The translations under genes and the position numbers were made by a program. From the NCBI GenBank assembly GCA_021809305.1, contig JAKBAF010000025.1:1-9573 (forward strand): 9,573 bases of DNA. Reading direction: 5' to 3'. The notes beneath the pieces are model-generated. The model was given only the letters and a program-made list of their open reading frames with translations. It had not been told where the DNA came from and ran no database searches. Shown piece by piece: positions 1-6,261 of this stretch (the first letter of the stretch is position 1; every line of letters begins with the position of its first letter). The stretch is from a bacterium. Lineage in GTDB: Bacteria; Chlamydiota; Chlamydiia; Chlamydiales; JAFEGQ01.

Positions 1-1693
1 CTTCCATGATGAGAGGAGCCCCTCATTTACTGTCGATCGCTCGGACCCTCACTTCCACTGCTTTGGCTGTGGGGCGCACGGGGATGCTATCGCCTTTCTC
101 ATGCAGCATCAACAGATGAGTTTTTCGGAGGCTGTGGAGGGGCTTGCGACGCGCTTTCAGGTTCCGCTGGAACTTGCGGAGGGTTCTGGTGAGCCTAAGG
201 GGCCAGATAAGAGCAAGATGAAAGAGGCACTTAAGGCTGCGGCGCGCCTCTACCACCTCTTCCTACTCCAAACCGAAGAGGGGAAGGAGCCGCTAGACTA
301 CCTCTACAACCGCGGCTGCACCTTGGATTTTATCCGATGCTTTCAGCTTGGCTGGGCCCCAAAGGGGGGTATTAGCCCTCTTTTAGTTGAGCTTGGGTTT
401 AGCGAATCGCTCCAAAGAGAGGCGGGTCTGCTGGCCTCAAGCTCGAGACGCGACTTCTTCTCAGAGCGCCTCCTCTTCCCCATCCATGAAGCCTCTGGCT
501 CAATTGTTGGCTTCTCGGGTAGGAAGATCCGCGAGGAGACCTTCGGCGGCAAGTACATCAATACGGGGGAGACCGCGCTTTTTCAGAAGTCGCGCCTCCT
601 CTTTGGCCTCAACCACTGCCGCAGGCGCTGCGCTAAGGAGCGCCGCGCCATTATTGTCGAAGGGCAGATAGACGCCCTCCGCCTCATCCACGCAGGCCTT
701 GATCTCACAGTCGCAGCGCTTGGCACAGCCTTCGGTGCTCTCCATGTCAAGGCCTTGAGTGATCTTGGTGTCAATCACGTCTTCCTCGCCTTCGACGCCG
801 ACCCGGCTGGGAGGGAGGCCACGGTGAAGGTTGGCCACCTCTTCCAAAAAGCAGGCATCGAGGTCACAATCGTTCCACTACCCGAGGGGAGCGATCCTGA
901 CAGCTACCTCCTCAAAGAGGGGGTAGAGGCCTTCCTCTCCCTCCTCCCAACAGGTCCTGACTACCTCACCTTCCTCGTTGCCCACCTCTCCAAGAGCCAC
1001 AACCCGACCTCTCCTGCAGGAAAGAGCGAGCTTGTCCGCGAGGCGATGCGACGCATTCGCGAGTGGGACGACCCTCTTATGGTCCATGAAAGCCTAAGGC
1101 GCCTTGCACTCTTAACTGAGCTCCCAGAAGAGATGATCGGGATGACAACGCTCCCCATGAGCAGCATCCAGGTCTCAAAGTCAGCGCGCCTTCTCAACTC
1201 CACAATTGATACCGATCGCGTCCTCGAGACCGATCTTCTCCGCTGGCTGGTCCTCACCCAAGACCCCGCGCTCGTGCAGCTCGCCGCCCTGAACCTCACC
1301 GCCTCGGGCTTCCACACGCGCGCCTGTCGCCAGCTCTTTGAGGTCGTCATTCAAGCAACCGAGATCGGAGCTAGCATCGACCTCCTCTCCCTCTCATCCG
1401 ATCTAACTGATCCCGAAGGTCAGATGGTTATTGCTGAAATCCTGCAAAAACGGGTAAACAAAGAGAAGGCGCATGATCTCTTCCCCGAGGCCATGCTTAA
1501 GTTACTAGAGCGAAATTGGATGGAGGCTCGCGAGGCGATCCGCCGCCAGATCCACAATCGCGGCCACAGCGAAGATGAGCTCCTCCATCTCGCCAAAGAG
1601 TTCGATACCCTAAAACGCTCACCCCCAGAGCTCCAATGGCCTGCCATCTCATCCTCTTCGACAACGAATGCAGTCTCTGCGAAAGGGCTGTAA
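1..1693 (+). CDS. dnaG: DNA primase DnaG, 5' truncated by window edge
   Basis: DnaG makes the RNA primers used at the replication fork and works with the replicative helicase. The reading frame is open from base 2, so the first ATG in view (101) is internal. The frame opens with the zinc-ribbon segment FHDERSPSF and continues with CFGCGAHGDAI, which aligns with E. coli C40-H43-C61-C64; about 41 N-terminal residues, including the first Cys, lie upstream. The catalytic core includes GFSGRKIREETFGGKYIN and a TOPRIM domain with IIVEGQID (Glu at visible residue 220), FDADPAG (Asp 265 and 267) and GSDPDSY (Asp 298 and 300), so all expected metal-binding acidic residues are present. The rest is a poorly conserved C-terminal helicase-binding region. 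The Ser/Thr-rich end (about the last 20 codons) is read in another frame by the next gene. The identification is very secure; the start is not visible. Confidence 0.97.
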   Translation, partial: FHDERSPSFTVDRSDPHFHCFGCGAHGDAIAFLMQHQQMSFSEAVEGLATRFQVPLELAEGSGEPKGPDKSKMKEALKAAARLYHLFLLQTEEGKEPLDYLYNRGCTLDFIRCFQLGWAPKGGISPLLVELGFSESLQREAGLLASSSRRDFFSERLLFPIHEASGSIVGFSGRKIREETFGGKYINTGETALFQKSRLLFGLNHCRRRCAKERRAIIVEGQIDALRLIHAGLDLTVAALGTAFGALHVKALSDLGVNHVFLAFDADPAGREATVKVGHLFQKAGIEVTIVPLPEGSDPDSYLLKEGVEAFLSLLPTGPDYLTFLVAHLSKSHNPTSPAGKSELVREAMRRIREWDDPLMVHESLRRLALLTELPEEMIGMTTLPMSSIQVSKSARLLNSTIDTDRVLETDLLRWLVLTQDPALVQLAALNLTASGFHTRACRQLFEVVIQATEIGASIDLLSLSSDLTDPEGQMVIAEILQKRVNKEKAHDLFPEAMLKLLERNWMEAREAIRRQIHNRGHSEDELLHLAKEFDTLKRSPPELQWPAISSSSTTNAVSAKGL

Positions 1694-2031
1694 GCACGCT
1701 CATCCGCCTTGATAAGCATCGCCAGCTCCTCTTCACGCCCCTGCAAGGCAAGACCGCACGCCAAACCCTTCGCACCATCCCCCCCAATAACAGCCTCCTC
1801 CTCATCGAAAATTGGCGCAGCCCCGACACTCGTGTTCTAAAGTATGGCAAAGCCACGCTCCGCATCCTCTGGCATATCGGCGGCCCCTGGCGCCTCCTCG
1901 GCTTCATCTCCTTCCTCCCCACATTTTTTATCCCCGACCTCCTCTATCTCCTCATCGCCCGCCACCGCCACAGCTTCTCCTGTCCCATCAAGCTCATTCC
2001 TCCAGACGATCCCTCTCGCTTTCTGCCGTAA
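1636..2031 (+). CDS. DCC-family (DUF393, YuxK-like) thiol-disulfide oxidoreductase-type protein
   Basis: This 131-residue protein has the family signature near its N-terminus: LILFDNECSLCERAV, that is Asp9-x-x-Cys12-x-x-Cys15. The DCC family is named for this motif and is assumed from the CxxC pair to act in thiol-disulfide chemistry, but substrates are mostly unknown. The length fits the family (about 115-140). The middle segment LLLIENWRSPDTRVLKYGKA matches the family pattern of a surface strand followed by a helix. A hydrophobic stretch at about residues 82-108 (LLGFISFLPTFFIPDLLYLL) could touch the membrane. The start at 1636 is the only one that keeps the DxxCxxC motif, so the 58-base overlap with the end of dnaG is real and suggests translational coupling; no strong Shine-Dalgarno is seen. 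The stop codon is followed directly by a hairpin-rich repeat. Membership is fairly sure; function is inferred. Confidence 0.88.
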   Translation: MACHLILFDNECSLCERAVSTLIRLDKHRQLLFTPLQGKTARQTLRTIPPNNSLLLIENWRSPDTRVLKYGKATLRILWHIGGPWRLLGFISFLPTFFIPDLLYLLIARHRHSFSCPIKLIPPDDPSRFLP

Positions 2032-2176
2032 CCAGGGGGCTGCTCGCCCCCTGGACCCCCAGGCAGGGCGAACTTCGCCCTGCACCCCCAAGTGTTGTCG
2101 CCTGCCGTAAAGTTTGTGTTGATAAAGCGAGAGAAGAGAAAGAAGAAGAAGCTGGCCGGACGGCCAACTTTTTGAT
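2032..2176 (+). repeat. Two-hairpin REP-like repeat with terminator, left arm of inverted pair
   Basis: The element starts at the base after the DCC gene stop codon. It contains a perfect 9-bp hairpin (ccagggggc 2032-2040, loop tgctc, gccccctgg 2046-2054) and a second perfect hairpin (cagggcga 2064-2071, loop act, tcgccctg 2075-2082). These are followed by cacccccaagtgttgtc, gccgtaaagtttgt, a purine-rich tract (about 2124-2151) and a terminator hairpin. The same order of parts occurs in the opposite orientation at 3043-3187. In the G/C-rich core the stems are identical between copies while the loops differ, and the A/T-rich spacer is more diverged. It resembles REP/BIME-type palindromic repeats in general form; I cannot assign it to a named family. 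Confidence 0.85.
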
Positions 2177-2180
2177 TTTT
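2151..2180 (+). terminator. Rho-independent terminator after dnaG-DCC genes
   Basis: The hairpin gctggcc (2151-2157), loop ggac, ggccaac (2162-2168) has one C-A mismatch and is followed by tttttgattttt. It lies about 120 bases after the DCC stop, at the distal end of the left repeat arm. The same position in the right arm holds a related hairpin (agtcggcc/ggccgact), so the two terminators appear to share ancestry. Confidence 0.7.
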
Positions 2181-2210
2181 CAAATTTAACTATCAATATT
2201 CTCCGACGTC

Positions 2211-2219
2211 TGATATGCT
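2211..2219 (+). promoter_or_regulatory. Possible extended -10 promoter for the 2271 gene
   Basis: The sequence tgaTATGCT (TG at 2211-2212, hexamer 2214-2219) has the extended -10 form. It would start a transcript near 2226, giving a leader of about 45 bases before the ATG at 2271. The -35 position 17 bases upstream (tatcaa) is poor. The site lies in the A/T-rich stretch after the terminator at 2151-2180, so the gene must have its own promoter somewhere here. Confidence 0.35.
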
Positions 2220-2270
2220 TAATGCTCGAGTTTGATTGGTTAATATGAAATTATTAGATAGGGGGCGTAG

Positions 2271-3011
2271 ATGTCGATAGGAGCGGTTGCCTTAGGGGCA
2301 GCAAAATTTAGCGGGCGACTTGCGCTCGCAGGTGCTGGTTGGGCTGTGCCCTCGGCTTGTCTTTTTGTGGCTTTGGGCCAAGGAATGAACTCTATTTGCC
2401 CAACAGTCATCAAAAGGGATCCTCCTAACGAGCCCATGTCTAAAAAGCGAGCGATGGTCATATACGTCTCAATAAATATCGCACTCGGGGCCTTCGTTAT
2501 AGGTGGCTATGCCTCCCTCTGTCTCCTTGGAACACGTTTGCGATTTGGCCATCTCCCATCGGGTGCCTTGAAAGCGATCGCTAAAGAGAGCGCTCTCCAT
2601 TTTGGTGATTCACTTGTCATTTTCGCGGCTGGGATGGGGCATAGACTTTCCAGGCATGGCTATAATGAGGCCAATGGAAAGTGGTTCTATCCTGCCAAAG
2701 AACACGAATATATTTCCGAGACCGGAGAGTGTTTTAATCCCGAAACAGGAGAGAACTATAAGTTTGCGGGAGAGTTTGATCCCGACAAACTAAACTTCTA
2801 TGATTATGAAAACCGCAGGTACTGTAACCCCACCAACGGAGAAGTCTATATTCCCCGATGTAAAGGGCTATTCCATGGTAAGCAATTATTTATTGGAGCG
2901 CCTCTACTCCTCTATTTCGTCGCTCGAGCTTTCCGTGGCATCGCGGAGACCGCATCGCCTGGTTGTACGCTCGCCTTGATGCAGCGGATCTGGGGAGCCT
3001 TTAGGCGCTAA
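2271..3011 (+). CDS. Unrecognised multi-pass membrane protein with Y/N-P-x-T-G-E-type repeats
   Basis: I do not recognise this 246-residue protein. The ATG is preceded by ataggggg (2258-2265), a fair Shine-Dalgarno at suitable spacing. Hydrophobic segments lie at about residues 16-38, 61-88 and 204-221, with a weaker one at 112-122. The polar middle (about 130-196) holds degenerate repeats with the core [YFC]-N-[PE]-x-[TN]-G-[EK]-x-(x)-[FY]: YNEANGKWFY (131), FNPETGENY (155) and CNPTNGEVY (185), plus a half-copy ETGECF (150) and a related FDPDKLNFYDY (169). The region is rich in Tyr, Phe, Glu and Gly, and the protein has seven Cys. Composition is more A/T-rich and less pyrimidine-biased than in dnaG or glyQS. 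The gene is bounded by two inverted repeat arms and terminators and is therefore probably monocistronic. Hydrophobic segments are also a feature of chlamydial inclusion-membrane proteins, but the spacing here is not the classic bilobed form, so no function is claimed. Confidence 0.75.
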   Translation: MSIGAVALGAAKFSGRLALAGAGWAVPSACLFVALGQGMNSICPTVIKRDPPNEPMSKKRAMVIYVSINIALGAFVIGGYASLCLLGTRLRFGHLPSGALKAIAKESALHFGDSLVIFAAGMGHRLSRHGYNEANGKWFYPAKEHEYISETGECFNPETGENYKFAGEFDPDKLNFYDYENRRYCNPTNGEVYIPRCKGLFHGKQLFIGAPLLLYFVARAFRGIAETASPGCTLALMQRIWGAFRR

Positions 3012-3042
3012 TTAACGCCACTTAAAGCCCCCTGTTTACCCC

Positions 3043-3187
3043 ATCAAAAAGTCGGCCCTTAGGCCGACTTTTTTTCTTTCTTGCCCTTGCTTTTTCCATA
3101 CAAACTCTACGGCTGCAGACAAACACTTGGGGGTGCAGGGCGAACCTCGCCCTGTCGCGGGGGTCCAGGGGGCGAGTAGCCCCCTGG
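3043..3187 (-). repeat. Two-hairpin REP-like repeat with terminator, right arm of inverted pair
   Basis: Read on the minus strand, this copy starts three bases after the glyQS stop. It has hairpin 1 (arms 3179-3187 and 3165-3173, loop 3174-3178), hairpin 2 (arms 3147-3154 and 3136-3143, loop 3144-3146), then cacccccaagtgtttgtc, gccgtagagtttgt, an A-rich tract and the terminator at 3046-3075. In the first 29 bases it differs from the left arm at one position, in the loop. Hairpin 2 has identical stems and a changed loop. The distance from the stop codon and the orientation relative to the upstream gene are the same in both copies. Confidence 0.85.
3046..3075. terminator. Strong bidirectional terminator between convergent genes
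   Basis: The stem gtcggcc (3051-3057), loop ctta, ggccgac (3062-3068) is flanked by aaaaa on the left and seven T on the right, so it has a U-tract in both directions. It ends the plus-strand gene at 2271-3011 (stop at 3009-3011) and the minus-strand glyQS (stop at 3191). The A/T flanks can extend the stem to about 12 pairs. Confidence 0.9.
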
Positions 3188-3190
3188 TGG

Positions 3191-6100
3191 CTACAGCCTG
3201 AGCTGAGAGAAGTCTAACAGCTCGCTAAAGAGCTTAAGGACGCGCTGGAGCAGAGCAAGGCGGTTATTGCGGATGGCGGGGTCATCGGCGAGGATTTTGA
3301 CGTGGTCGAAGAGGGAGGCGAGGGGGAGTTGGAGGTTAGCGAGTAGGGCGTAGGCGAGGGGGTAGTTGCGATTTTCGAGGGCGTGTACGAAGGGGGTTTC
3401 GGCGGTAACGAGGGCTTGGAGGAGGGCGATTTCGGCGGGCTCTTGAAGGAGATTTTGGTTGAAGGGGGGGGGTGTGAGCTCGCCTAGCTGTCCGCGTGCT
3501 CTGCGGAAAACTTCTGTTAGTGAGGGGAAGCAGGGGTCTTTGCGGAAGAGGTGGAGGGCGCGGAGGCGGAGCTCGGCGTCGTAGATGCCTGTGAAGCTGG
3601 CGGAGAGAGAGGCTTCGATCTCTTCTTTGGCAAAGCCTTCGTCAAGGAAGACGGTTTTGATGCGGTTGCGGAAGAAGGCTACGAGCTCATCGATGAGGGT
3701 TTCGTGGCGCAGGAGGTTAGTGGCTGCGAGGAAGCGGTCGTAGCAGAGTGTGAGGGTTTCGCGGAGGGGGAGGTGGATGTGGCTTGCGAGGAGGATTCTG
3801 GCTATGGCGAGCGTTTGGCGGCGTAGGGCGTAGGGGTCGGAGGAGGAGGTGGGTTTGAGGTTGAGGGCGAAGGCGCTGATGAGGTTGTCGAATTTGTCGG
3901 CGAGGCTGAGGAGGGTGCCGGCGGGGGTTTGGGGGAGGGGACCCTTTTCGCCGCGGGGCATCCAGTGCTCATCGATTGCGATGGCGATGGCGTCGCTCTC
4001 GCCTTGCTTGAGGGCGTAGTGGTGGCCGATGACGCCTTGGAGCTCAGGGAATTCGCCGACAAGCTCTGTTGCGAGATCGGCTTTGGAGAGGAGGGCGGCA
4101 CGCTCGGCGATCTCGAGGGGGCAGGCTGGGAGTAGGGGGTGGAGTGCGCGGATGGTGGATAAGAGTCGCATCGCCTTGTCGTGGAGTGTGCCGAGGTCGC
4201 GCAGGAAGGTGATTTTCTTGAGCTTCTCATTGAACTCCTCTAGGGGGAGCTTGAGGTCTTGGGCGTAGAGGAAGGCGCCATCTGCAAGGCGTGCTGAGAG
4301 GACCTTTGTGTTGCCTCGGCGGACCTCATCTGTGGGGAAGTTGTCGGCGACGATAGCGAAGCGGTTCGTGAGGGTGCCATCTTTTTTTAGGAGGGGGAGA
4401 TAGCGCTGATGGTGGATCATTTCGGAGATGGCGACCTCTTTTGGGATGGCGAGGTACTTGGGGTCGAATGTGGCGGTTGTGAGGAGGGGCCATTCGACAA
4501 GGTTTACCACCTCAGCTAGGAGAGAGGGAGGGCAGAGGGCGGTACATTGGAGCTCTCTTGCGATCTCCTCTTGCTGCGCGAGTATGGAGCGTTCGCGCTC
4601 TTTGGGGTCGACCATGACGTTGTGATCGTGCAAGAGGGAGAAGTAGTCGCTGGCTTTGGGGAGAGTGAACCATCCAGGGCAGATTTGCGGGTGGGCGTAG
4701 GAGAGGTTGCCAGAACGGATCTGGCCGACGGTGAGGGGGATGATGCGGTCTCCATGCAGGGCGACGATCCAGCGGAGGGGCCGGGCGTAGGTGATCTCCT
4801 GATTGCCCCATCGCATGCTTTTGGGGAAGTCTAGGCTTAAGATGAGGGCGGGGAGGTGGGCTTTTAGGATTTGATCGGCGGTCGCTGTGGGTGTTGTGAG
4901 GAGGGCAAAGAGGTAGTCGACGCCTTTTAGGGAGCGGATGGTGACGGAGGGGGCATCGCCTGATTGGATCTCACTTAAAGTGAGTTGCGGGAGGTTGATG
5001 GAGCGGAAGAAGCCGGTTCCGGCAGCTGTTGGATGGCCGCTGCTATCAAAGGCTGTGGTAAGTGGGGGACCGCGTCGCTCGATCTGCTCCTCTGATTGGG
5101 TGGGATGGAGGGCTGTGACATAGGCTGCAAGGCGCCTTGGGGTGCCGACGACCCTGATCTCATCGAAGATAAGGCGCTCAGATTTAAGAAGCTCTGTAAG
5201 CTTTGATTTGAGGCAAGTTATTCCGATGGGAATGAAGGTTGCGGGGAGCTCTTCGGAGCCGATCTCGAGGAGGAGATCCTCGTTGCGGTGAAGGGGGGGG
5301 AGTGGGGGCTCGACAGGTGGAGGAGCGAGAGGGGGAGGCTCTGGCCAATTGCGGTGGAGGAGAGGGTAGTTAAGACGCTCTCGGACGGCTAGGTAGCCTT
5401 CAGCGCATCCTTTTGCTAGTGTGCGGATCTCATTGATGTAGGTGGGCCTCTCAGTTGCTGAGATGACCCCTCTTGCGTCGAGGAGGTTAAAGGCGTGGGA
5501 GGCCTTCATCACAAAGTCGTAGGCGGGAATAGGGAGGTTGCACTCGAGGAGGTGGCGCGCCTCTTGGGCGTAGCCTGTGAAGTGGCGATGCCAGAGGTTG
5601 GTATCGGCCTTCTCGAAGTTGTAGGTGCTCCACTCGACGTCATTCTCATGGAAGATATCGCCGTAGGTGACACGATCATCCCATTTGAGGTCAAAGACGT
5701 TATCGACTCCTTGAACTGTCATAGCGAGCCTTTCTAGGCCTATGGCGATCTCTACAGTGACAGGGCGAAGCTCAACGCCGCCGACGGCTTGAAAGTAGGT
5801 GAACTGTGTCATCTCCATACCATCGCGCCACACCTCCCAGCCGAGCCCCCAGGCTCCGAGTGAGGGCTGCTCCCAGTCGTCATGGACAAAGCGAATGTCG
5901 TGCTCTTTTAGGCGAAAGCCGATCGCCTCTAGAGATTGGAGGTAGAGTTGCTGGATGTTGGGGGGGGAGGGCTTAATGATGACCTGATACTGATGGAAAA
6001 ATTGCATTCGGTTAGGATTCTGACCGTAGCGGCCATCTTTGGGGCGGCGCGAGGGCTCGACATAGGCGGCGCGATAGGGTTCGGGTCCAAGGCAGCGGAA

Positions 6101-6220
6101 GAAGGTGGCGGGATTGAATGTGCCGGCGCCTGTCTCTACGTCGTGGCCGTGGTGGAGGATGCAACCCTGCTCTTCCCAGAATTTATTTAAGGTCGTGACG
6201 ATTCCTTGGACTGTAAGCAT
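3191..6220 (-). CDS. glyQS: Glycyl-tRNA synthetase, fused alpha and beta subunits
   Basis: The enzyme charges tRNA-Gly with glycine in the cytoplasm. Residues 1 to about 288 are the class II alpha subunit: LGPEPYRAAYVEPSRRP (44-60), DGRYGQNPNRMQ, IIKPSP (81-86), LGAWGLGWEVWRDGMEMTQF (121-140) and the motif 3 segment IGLERLA (160-166) all match GlyQ. A proline-rich linker follows (about 291-310). The beta subunit starts near 314 with LLLEIGSEELPATF and includes VGTPRRLA, the HD-like region GTLHDKAMRL (about 675-684), SKADLATELVGEFPELQG and DPYALRRQ, ending in a DALR-type anticodon-binding domain (from about 845). Length (1009) is about that of the known chlamydial fusion. The ATG at 6220 is well placed against GlyQ homologues; only a weak GAG lies upstream. 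No domain appears broken. Three runs of 8-9 C occur in the coding strand. The identification is essentially certain. Confidence 0.98.
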   Translation of the reverse strand: MLTVQGIVTTLNKFWEEQGCILHHGHDVETGAGTFNPATFFRCLGPEPYRAAYVEPSRRPKDGRYGQNPNRMQFFHQYQVIIKPSPPNIQQLYLQSLEAIGFRLKEHDIRFVHDDWEQPSLGAWGLGWEVWRDGMEMTQFTYFQAVGGVELRPVTVEIAIGLERLAMTVQGVDNVFDLKWDDRVTYGDIFHENDVEWSTYNFEKADTNLWHRHFTGYAQEARHLLECNLPIPAYDFVMKASHAFNLLDARGVISATERPTYINEIRTLAKGCAEGYLAVRERLNYPLLHRNWPEPPPLAPPPVEPPLPPLHRNEDLLLEIGSEELPATFIPIGITCLKSKLTELLKSERLIFDEIRVVGTPRRLAAYVTALHPTQSEEQIERRGPPLTTAFDSSGHPTAAGTGFFRSINLPQLTLSEIQSGDAPSVTIRSLKGVDYLFALLTTPTATADQILKAHLPALILSLDFPKSMRWGNQEITYARPLRWIVALHGDRIIPLTVGQIRSGNLSYAHPQICPGWFTLPKASDYFSLLHDHNVMVDPKERERSILAQQEEIARELQCTALCPPSLLAEVVNLVEWPLLTTATFDPKYLAIPKEVAISEMIHHQRYLPLLKKDGTLTNRFAIVADNFPTDEVRRGNTKVLSARLADGAFLYAQDLKLPLEEFNEKLKKITFLRDLGTLHDKAMRLLSTIRALHPLLPACPLEIAERAALLSKADLATELVGEFPELQGVIGHHYALKQGESDAIAIAIDEHWMPRGEKGPLPQTPAGTLLSLADKFDNLISAFALNLKPTSSSDPYALRRQTLAIARILLASHIHLPLRETLTLCYDRFLAATNLLRHETLIDELVAFFRNRIKTVFLDEGFAKEEIEASLSASFTGIYDAELRLRALHLFRKDPCFPSLTEVFRRARGQLGELTPPPFNQNLLQEPAEIALLQALVTAETPFVHALENRNYPLAYALLANLQLPLASLFDHVKILADDPAIRNNRLALLQRVLKLFSELLDFSQLRL

Positions 6221-6234
6221 GTAAATCTCATAAT
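6206..6234 (+). promoter_or_regulatory. Possible sigma70-type promoter for glycosyltransferase gene
   Basis: TTGGAC (6206-6211) and CATAAT (6229-6234) are separated by 17 bases. The -10 matches five of six consensus positions and the -35 keeps the TTG. Transcription would start near 6241, about 20-30 bases before the ATGs at 6262 and 6271. The -35 lies inside the first codons of the divergent glyQS gene, because the two genes are only 41 bases apart. No matching glyQS promoter was found on the other strand. Confidence 0.45.
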
Positions 6235-6261
6235 TTAAGAAAACAGTTAATCTACCACGGG

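Noticed and set aside
500..847. Minus-strand open frame opposite the dnaG TOPRIM domain
   Set aside because: The plus-strand frame encodes conserved catalytic motifs here; the minus frame has no recognisable features and no ribosome binding site.
101..1693. dnaG starting at the ATG at 101
   Set aside because: The frame is open to base 2 and the upstream codons encode the conserved zinc ribbon, so this ATG is internal and the gene is cut by the window edge.
1812..2189. Open frame of 125 codons across the end of the DCC gene and the left repeat
   Set aside because: It is Pro/Ser/Arg-rich, has no family resemblance, overlaps a supported gene in another frame and runs through a hairpin repeat and into the terminator.
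2032..3187. The repeat pair as a CRISPR array or insertion sequence
   Set aside because: There are only two copies, in opposite orientation and about 1 kb apart, with no spacers, no transposase-like gene between them and no visible target duplication.
3551..4834. Several open frames on both strands inside glyQS (for example 3551-3826 plus, 3802-4230 minus, 4547-4834 plus)
   Set aside because: They mirror the strong codon bias of glyQS, with low-complexity Ser/Pro/Arg or Gly/Val/Glu products, and lie in intact conserved coding sequence.
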